Shown here piece after piece: positions 33,521 to 37,418 of a stretch of DNA of 37,418 bases. Each line of letters starts with the position of its first letter. The stretch's first letter is position 1. The notes under the pieces are model-generated. The model had not been told where the DNA came from and did not search any database. It saw only the letters and a list, made by a program, of their open reading frames with translations. Source of the stretch: Sandaracinaceae bacterium (lineage in GTDB: Bacteria; Myxococcota_A; Polyangia; Polyangiales; Sandaracinaceae). Both the position numbers and the translations under genes were made by a program. The stretch is taken from contig JAIBCE010000036.1 of assembly GCA_019694315.1 (NCBI GenBank), positions 1-37,418 on the forward strand. Direction: 5' to 3'.

Positions 33521-33865
33521 TCAGGCCTTCTTGACGAATTGCGCCTTGAGCATGATCGCCATGCCGTCGACCTTGCAGTCGATCTCGTGATCGCCGTCGA
33601 CGAGCTTGATGCGCTTGATCTTCGTGCCGCCCTTGATGCTCGAGGAGCTGCCCTTGAGCTTCAGGTCCTTCACGAGCACCACGTCGTCACCGTCGGCCAG
33701 CACGTTGCCGTTGGCGTCCTTCACCACGCGGGGGCCCTCGTGGTCGGCCTCCGCGGCGGCCGAGGTGCGCGGCCACTCGTGACCGCAGGTGAGGCACTCG
33801 TAGCGATCCGCGCGCTCGGCGAGGTCGTTCATCGAGCAGACGGGACACGCGGGCTTGTCGGACAT
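33521..33865 (-). CDS. phnA: PhnA/YjdM-family protein with zinc ribbon
   Basis: The 114-residue protein has a zinc ribbon (Cys7, Cys10, Cys24, Cys27: CPVC and CLTC) followed by the PhnA core (VKDANGNVLADGDDVVLVKDLKLKGSSSSIKGGTKIKRIKLV; DCKVDGMAIMLKAQFVKKA). YjdM-type PhnA proteins are small conserved proteins named after phosphonate loci, but their molecular role is uncertain. No phosphonate genes are nearby, so the name is from the family only. The length is normal. Confidence 0.92.
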   Translation of the reverse strand: MSDKPACPVCSMNDLAERADRYECLTCGHEWPRTSAAAEADHEGPRVVKDANGNVLADGDDVVLVKDLKLKGSSSSIKGGTKIKRIKLVDGDHEIDCKVDGMAIMLKAQFVKKA

Positions 33866-33923
33866 GGCGCGAGGTGTGACCCGCGCCATGCCGTGTGCAA
33901 CGCGTTCGTCTTCGACGCGCTCC

Positions 33924-34307
33924 TCAGGTGCGGCGACCCGACCAGCTGCCCGGGGCGCTGCGATCGTCGGCGTACCCCCAGCTGCCGTTGAAGGAGCCGC
34001 CGTCGGGCGAGAACCACACGTCGAACCAGCCCGAGCCGCTCGTGCCGTGCCAGGTGCCCGTGCAGTGGCTTCCCTCGAGCGAGCAGAGGTACTCGCCGCC
34101 GTTGCTCGCCACCCAGCGCACGCGGCTGCCGTTCTGGCTGAGGTCGATCGAGAAGTGGCCGCCGCCGCGGCCGGCCGCGTTGCCGGCGTCGGTCTCCCAG
34201 TGGCCCGCCACGAAGACGCCCGCTTGCTGGGCCGAGGCGTCGGGCACGGCGGAGAGCGAAGCGAGGGCGAGACCAGAGCCGAGCAGCACAGCGTGGATCG
34301 TCTTCAT
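33924..34307 (-). CDS. small secreted protein of unknown function
   Basis: The 127-residue protein begins with a signal peptide (about residues 1-27, cleavage near ASAQQ) and has AAGGAG 8 bases before ATG 34307. The mature part is Gly/Ser/Trp-rich with repeated beta-strand-like units (GHFSIDLSQNGSRVRWVAS; LCSLEGSHCTGTWHG; WFDVWFSPDGGSFNGSWGY) and two cysteines close together. It probably forms a small beta-sandwich outside the cytoplasm. No known family was recognised. Confidence 0.75.
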   Translation of the reverse strand: MKTIHAVLLGSGLALASLSAVPDASAQQAGVFVAGHWETDAGNAAGRGGGHFSIDLSQNGSRVRWVASNGGEYLCSLEGSHCTGTWHGTSGSGWFDVWFSPDGGSFNGSWGYADDRSAPGSWSGRRT

Positions 34308-34381
34308 CGAGGAGCTCCTTCGGGTCGAGCGCGAGAGCGCGCCGCGCCCCTTCCGCAAGCCGCGTGCCCTCTCGAGCTCCT

Positions 34382-34481
34382 CGAGCACCGATCCGTTCGA
34401 GTTCACTTCGGCGGGGCGAGGCGACACGCGTCCCCCCGGAAAACCAGGGATGGAGCACCGATTCGAGTGAACCGGTGCTCT
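34382..34481. repeat. 100-bp intergenic element with inverted ends (copy 2, inverted)
   Basis: Ends are 34382-34399 (CGAGCACCGATCCGTTCG) and the reverse complement of 34464-34481 (AGAGCACCGGTTCACTCG), matching at 13 of 18 positions. The reverse complement of 34400-34435 matches 1140-1175 at 34 of 36 positions, so it is the same element in the opposite orientation. A second GAGCACCG at 34453-34460 pairs with CGGTGCTC (34473-34480). It lies in the 248-bp gap between the secreted-protein gene and the next gene, both on the minus strand. Confidence 0.65.
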
Positions 34482-34555
34482 GGGAGGTCGGGCTCGCCTC
34501 GCGTGCAGCCCGCACGCAGTCACGTCCGCCGCGCACGCGGCCCGCGGCAGCGGAG

Positions 34556-35239
34556 TCAGCTCTCGAGGACGACGCGCGCCGAGAGCACCTCGGAGTCGCC
34601 CACGTGCTCCTGCACCACGACGGAGCGCCCGTGCATGTCGAAGTCGATCTCGCGGTCGCCATCGGTCGAGGAGCGATCCTCGGCGGAGATGGCCTCGCTG
34701 TTCTCGATCTCGCACGGCGCGTAGCCTGCGCGCTGGGCATCGTCGGGATAGATCACGACGTCGTCGCACATCACGCGGACGAGGCAGTTGAACTCGTACG
34801 AGCGCACCGGCAGCACGCGCACCTCGCAGCTCGCTCCCGGGTGCACCGCGACGCCGCTCGCGGAGACCAAGGTGCCGCGGTGGTAGGCGATGGAGAAGGG
34901 CTGCGCGATGCCCGCGTCCTCCGCCGTGGCGTACGACTGATGGAACGCCGCCATCTGCGGGTCGTCCTCGTGTGCGACGCCGGTCGCGTGCGTGCCGAGG
35001 CCCGTCGGCGTCTCGCGGTGCCCGGGGGCCTCGGTGCCTCGGCTCGCGCCCCCGAGCCAGGGTGGCAGCGTGCCGATCTCCGTCCCGCGGGCCTCTTCCG
35101 GTCCTCCGCCGTGAGCGCCGCGTGGCGGTCCCGCGAGCGCGCTCGCGAGGACGAGGACGCCCAGCCCCAGCGCGCCGAGGAGCGCCAGGATGGCCATGCC
35201 CTTCAGCTCGTCGGTCTGCCCGGGAGGACGCTCTTGCAT
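34556..35239 (-). CDS. single-pass membrane protein with periplasmic domain, unknown
   Basis: The ATG at 35239 has GAGG five bases upstream; GTG 35245 just before is less likely. The 227-residue protein has one N-terminal membrane segment (about 16-38), a Gly/Pro/Glu/Thr-rich linker and a small domain with cysteines (SCEVRVLPVRSYEFNCLVRVMC and PCEIENS). The N-terminus is short and polar, so the domain is probably periplasmic. The final part is acidic and Ser/Asp-rich. No known family was recognised. Confidence 0.7.
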   Translation of the reverse strand: MQERPPGQTDELKGMAILALLGALGLGVLVLASALAGPPRGAHGGGPEEARGTEIGTLPPWLGGASRGTEAPGHRETPTGLGTHATGVAHEDDPQMAAFHQSYATAEDAGIAQPFSIAYHRGTLVSASGVAVHPGASCEVRVLPVRSYEFNCLVRVMCDDVVIYPDDAQRAGYAPCEIENSEAISAEDRSSTDGDREIDFDMHGRSVVVQEHVGDSEVLSARVVLES

Positions 35240-35324
35240 CGACACCTCAACGTACGCCGCGCGCGGGTCGTTCCTTGGTCGGACGCTCGAGCGTACGCGA
35301 AGTTCCGTCTGACGGCCTCGCCCC

Positions 35325-35642
35325 TCACTCGGGGAACTGAAAGACGAGCTCTCCTTCGCGGACCATCCCGAGCTCGTCGCGGGCGATGCGCTCCATCGCC
35401 GCCGGATCCTCGCGCAGTTGCCGCACCTCGGCGTCGAGGCGCCGGACCTCGTGGGAGAGCCCGTCGTTGTCGCGCTCGATCTCGCGCAGCTCCGCCTCGA
35501 GCGAGCGGTAGCGTGGGAGGCCCTGCGGCTCGAGCACCATGATCGGCACCGAGACGATCGCCAGGACGAGCAACGCCATCGGAAACAGCCACACCCAGAG
35601 GGGCGGGCGGCTCTCGTCGGGGGGCTCGGGCGCCACGGTCAC
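35325..35642 (-). CDS. DivIC/FtsB-like septum formation protein
   Basis: The 105-residue protein has a cytoplasmic Pro-rich start, one transmembrane segment (about 17-37), then a coiled coil (YRSLEAELREIERDNDGLSHEVRRLDAEVRQL) and the family-typical C-terminus AMERIARDELGMVREGELVFQFPE. DivIC/FtsB proteins join FtsQ and FtsL in the divisome, linking peptidoglycan synthesis to constriction. Length and layout match the family. The GTG at 35642 is one possible start; a GTG at 35636 is near-equivalent. No cell-division genes are adjacent in the window. Confidence 0.9.
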   Translation of the reverse strand: MTVAPEPPDESRPPLWVWLFPMALLVLAIVSVPIMVLEPQGLPRYRSLEAELREIERDNDGLSHEVRRLDAEVRQLREDPAAMERIARDELGMVREGELVFQFPE

Positions 35643-35708
35643 GCGCTCAGCATCGCAAGACCTCGAAACCCCTCAAAATTTCCGGCTCTCTTCTCGCGCC
35701 TTCCGCGC

Positions 35709-35735
35709 GGCCGGGAGTCGGCAACTCCCCGGGCC
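35709..35735 (-). terminator. hairpin after the 35756 gene
   Basis: GGCC-GGGAGT pairs with ACTCCC-CG-GGCC around CGGCA, a stem with a 2-base bulge. It lies just 3' of the stop of the gene at 35756-36247 and before the DivIC-like gene, on the same strand. An A/T-rich patch (AAAATTT) occurs 25 bp beyond but not directly after the stem. Confidence 0.45.
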
Positions 35736-35755
35736 CGAACGCTCTTCGCCCTCGA

Positions 35756-36247
35756 TCAGAATCCGTCGAGCGCCACGCTGCGGACGCGCTCGAAGGCCGA
35801 GACGATCTCGTCCTCCGTCAGCGCGGGAAGGCGCGCGTGGATGCGCGCGGCGGCGGCGGGGATCGTCGCCACGATCTCGGGGTGCACGCGCCCGCGCGAG
35901 GCCATCGCGATGCCGGTCGCCACCGCCCGCATCATGCTCGCGCGGAAGCCGGAGCCCTCGTGGACGCCGATCGCTACGTCCATGTGCTCGGGGAGCTCGG
36001 AGAGCACCTGGCGGGCCTCGGCGCCGGGCACTGCCGCCTGTTCGCCCATCACGTACGCGTAGACGAGCTCCCGCTTGTGGGTCGTCTTGCGCATGCGGGC
36101 GATCTCGTCGACGGCCCGTCGCGCGGCGCGCGCGGAGAACGGTCGCTGCGCGTCGATCACCGCGATCACGAGCGCTCCGTGGACGCCCAGCGCCGTTCCG
36201 TCGTCTTCGAAGCAGATGCGCGTTGCCACGGGTTCCGACATGACCAT
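35756..36247 (-). CDS. hypothetical alpha/beta protein
   Basis: The 163-residue protein (ATG 36247; another ATG at 36241) starts with a strand pair (VATRICFEDDGTALGVHGALVIAVI), continues with helices (ARAARRAVDEIARMRK), a strand (KRELVYAYVMGE) and more helix (EARQVLSELP; HPEIVATIPAAAARIHA). It has no signal or membrane segment. The pattern recalls small single-domain alpha/beta folds such as STAS proteins, but no motif secures that. The start lies 21 bp after the stop of the HEAT-repeat gene, suggesting co-transcription. Confidence 0.65.
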   Translation of the reverse strand: MVMSEPVATRICFEDDGTALGVHGALVIAVIDAQRPFSARAARRAVDEIARMRKTTHKRELVYAYVMGEQAAVPGAEARQVLSELPEHMDVAIGVHEGSGFRASMMRAVATGIAMASRGRVHPEIVATIPAAAARIHARLPALTEDEIVSAFERVRSVALDGF

Positions 36248-36268
36248 CGACTGAGTGAGGCCCGAGCT

Positions 36269-37418
36269 TCAGTGCGCCCTGGCCGCAAGGGCAGCCAGGA
36301 TGCCACCAGCCGCTTGGATGCGGACGAGCGCGTCCGAGTCGCCCAGCGCCTCTCGCGCTTCCACGGGTCGCATCGCGTCGCGCGCGATCGCCCTCACCGC
36401 GACGCGCCGCACCGAGACGTCGGTGCTGCCGAGCTCGGCCTCGAGGCGCGCGATGCCCTCGCCGTCGCCCGCCCCCGCCAGGAGCACGGCGGCCTGCGTG
36501 CCGGTCATCCCGTGATCGTCGGTCAGCAAGCGCCTCAAGGCCGTGCGCGCGGCATCCGAAGCGCCCGAGCGGGCCAGGAGCGCGCGCGCCAGCGTCAGGC
36601 GCACGCCCACGTCGGGCTCGGCCTCGAGGCGCCCGAGGAGCGCGTCCGTCGTGACGTCCTCGGCGGGCAACGCCACGAGCGCCATCGCTGCTTGGCCGCG
36701 CAGCGTCGCGTCCGCATGCCCGAGCGCCGCGAGGAGGTGAGTGCGCGAGAGGACGAGGTCGGCGTCGTCCGGCGCGACGGCCGGGTCGAGGCGCGTCGCG
36801 AGCAGGCGTGCCGCCTCGATCGTGCTCGCGCTCGTGGGCGTCTCGAGCAGCGACGCCGCAGCCTGTCGGCCTTCTTCGCGCTGACAGCGGAGCAGCGACT
36901 CGAGCGCCGCGGTGCGCACGCGGGGCTCCGCGTCCGAGAGACGATCCCGCAGGGCGAGCACCGCCGCCTCACCGAAGCGACCGAGCGCGCGCGTCGCGGT
37001 GGCGCGCACGCTCGCGTCGGGATCGATGCGCGCTCTCTCCTCGAGCAAGGCGAGCACCTCGCTGTCGGGCGCGAGCTCACCGAGGCGTCCACAGGCCGCT
37101 TCGCGCACCTCGCTCGAAGTGTCGGCGCACCAGCTCACGAGCACCGATCGATCGTCGTCGGCGTCCATGCCGAGCACCGAGGCTGCGCGCACCGCCGCGT
37201 CTGGCGAGTCCGCCATGCCTCGCAGCACACGGCGCGCCTCGCGCTGGCCCACGCGCGCGAGCGCGACGAGCGCATCGATGGCGTCGGCGCCGGTGCCTGC
37301 GGCGAGGCGCTCGAGCGGCTCGCGTCCGCGGGTGCCTGCGAGGCCGAGCTGCTGCACCGCCGCCTGTCGACGCGCGTCCTCTCCCGAGCGCGCCTCGGCG
37401 ACGAGCACCGCCTCGGCC
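36269..37418 (-). CDS. HEAT-repeat (PBS-lyase-type) protein, 5' truncated by the window
   Basis: The frame is open to the window edge (codons for Ala-Glu-Ala precede the GTG at 37408), so the start lies beyond 37418. The 382 visible residues are made of helical repeats of about 30 residues with a recurring pattern such as DPDASVRATATRALGRFG, EPRVRTAALESLLRC, DVGVRLTLARALLARSG and DVSVRRVAVRAIARDA. These are HEAT/PBS-lyase-like repeats, which act as protein-binding solenoids. The partner is unknown; a signal or membrane anchor may lie outside the window. Confidence 0.85.
   Translation of the reverse strand, partial: AEAVLVAEARSGEDARRQAAVQQLGLAGTRGREPLERLAAGTGADAIDALVALARVGQREARRVLRGMADSPDAAVRAASVLGMDADDDRSVLVSWCADTSSEVREAACGRLGELAPDSEVLALLEERARIDPDASVRATATRALGRFGEAAVLALRDRLSDAEPRVRTAALESLLRCQREEGRQAAASLLETPTSASTIEAARLLATRLDPAVAPDDADLVLSRTHLLAALGHADATLRGQAAMALVALPAEDVTTDALLGRLEAEPDVGVRLTLARALLARSGASDAARTALRRLLTDDHGMTGTQAAVLLAGAGDGEGIARLEAELGSTDVSVRRVAVRAIARDAMRPVEAREALGDSDALVRIQAAGGILAALAARAH

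Overview
The window is very GC-rich, densely coded DNA with strong third-position G/C bias. Lipoproteins with D/P/T-rich linkers, PEGA and thrombospondin-type-3 proteins, a MopE-like metal-binding motif, a DksA-like protein with a Lys/Ala/Pro-rich tail, and isolated type III export genes together suggest a myxobacterium (Myxococcota, probably Polyangia, Sandaracinus-like). This placement is inferred from gene style, not from a marker search. I saw no rRNA, tRNA, CRISPR array, transposase, integrase or phage gene. The window holds 36 protein genes, of which the first and last run off the edges.

Layout. 1-3214 (+): a truncated beta-propeller-like protein, a TPR protein and a lipoprotein, with a 156-bp repeat element between the first two. 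3323-6038 (-): recA and comM, the recombinase and a transformation-linked helicase. 6201-7433: folE (+), then a MerR-type regulator (-) whose stop codon lies in a 15-bp tandem repeat. 7554-14749 (+): six genes, namely a small protein with a type III needle/rod-like C-terminus, another small protein, two related PEGA-domain envelope proteins, a putative lipoprotein, and a TSP3-repeat/von Willebrand A lipoprotein. 14798-17399 (+): an unknown protein overlapping a zinc-finger/membrane protein, a Fur-family regulator with candidate operators, and a DksA-like protein with a degenerate zinc finger. 17490-19809: an AAA-type kinase-like protein (-), a USP-USP-TPR fusion (+) and a membrane-anchored glutaredoxin (+). 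19813-20190: a tandem repeat with a 145-bp period. 20237-22718: a DegT-family aminotransferase, a small exported or membrane protein, and a serine hydrolase (-). 22803-23942 (+): sctS-sctT, two core type III export membrane proteins without their usual partners. 24236-28967: a large lipoprotein (+) converging on a UvrD/PcrA helicase (-). 29216-31938 (+): a sulfite-oxidase-fold lipoprotein overlapping by 4 bp a membrane adenylate cyclase. 31984-37418 (-): mostly small proteins, including PhnA, a DivIC/FtsB-like protein and a truncated HEAT-repeat protein.

How the genes fit together. Most are separate housekeeping or envelope functions. The clearest functional pairs are recA-comM, sctS-sctT (perhaps with the needle-like gene 15 kb upstream), the PEGA pair, and the sulfite-oxidase-fold protein with its cyclase. 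Two intergenic elements 33 kb apart share a core matching at 34 of 36 positions and have related inverted ends. Together with the 145-bp and 15-bp tandem repeats they show active small-repeat turnover in the gaps. The best leads for something undescribed are the isolated export apparatus, the cysteine-free sulfite-oxidase-fold/cyclase pair, and the mobile-looking repeat family.
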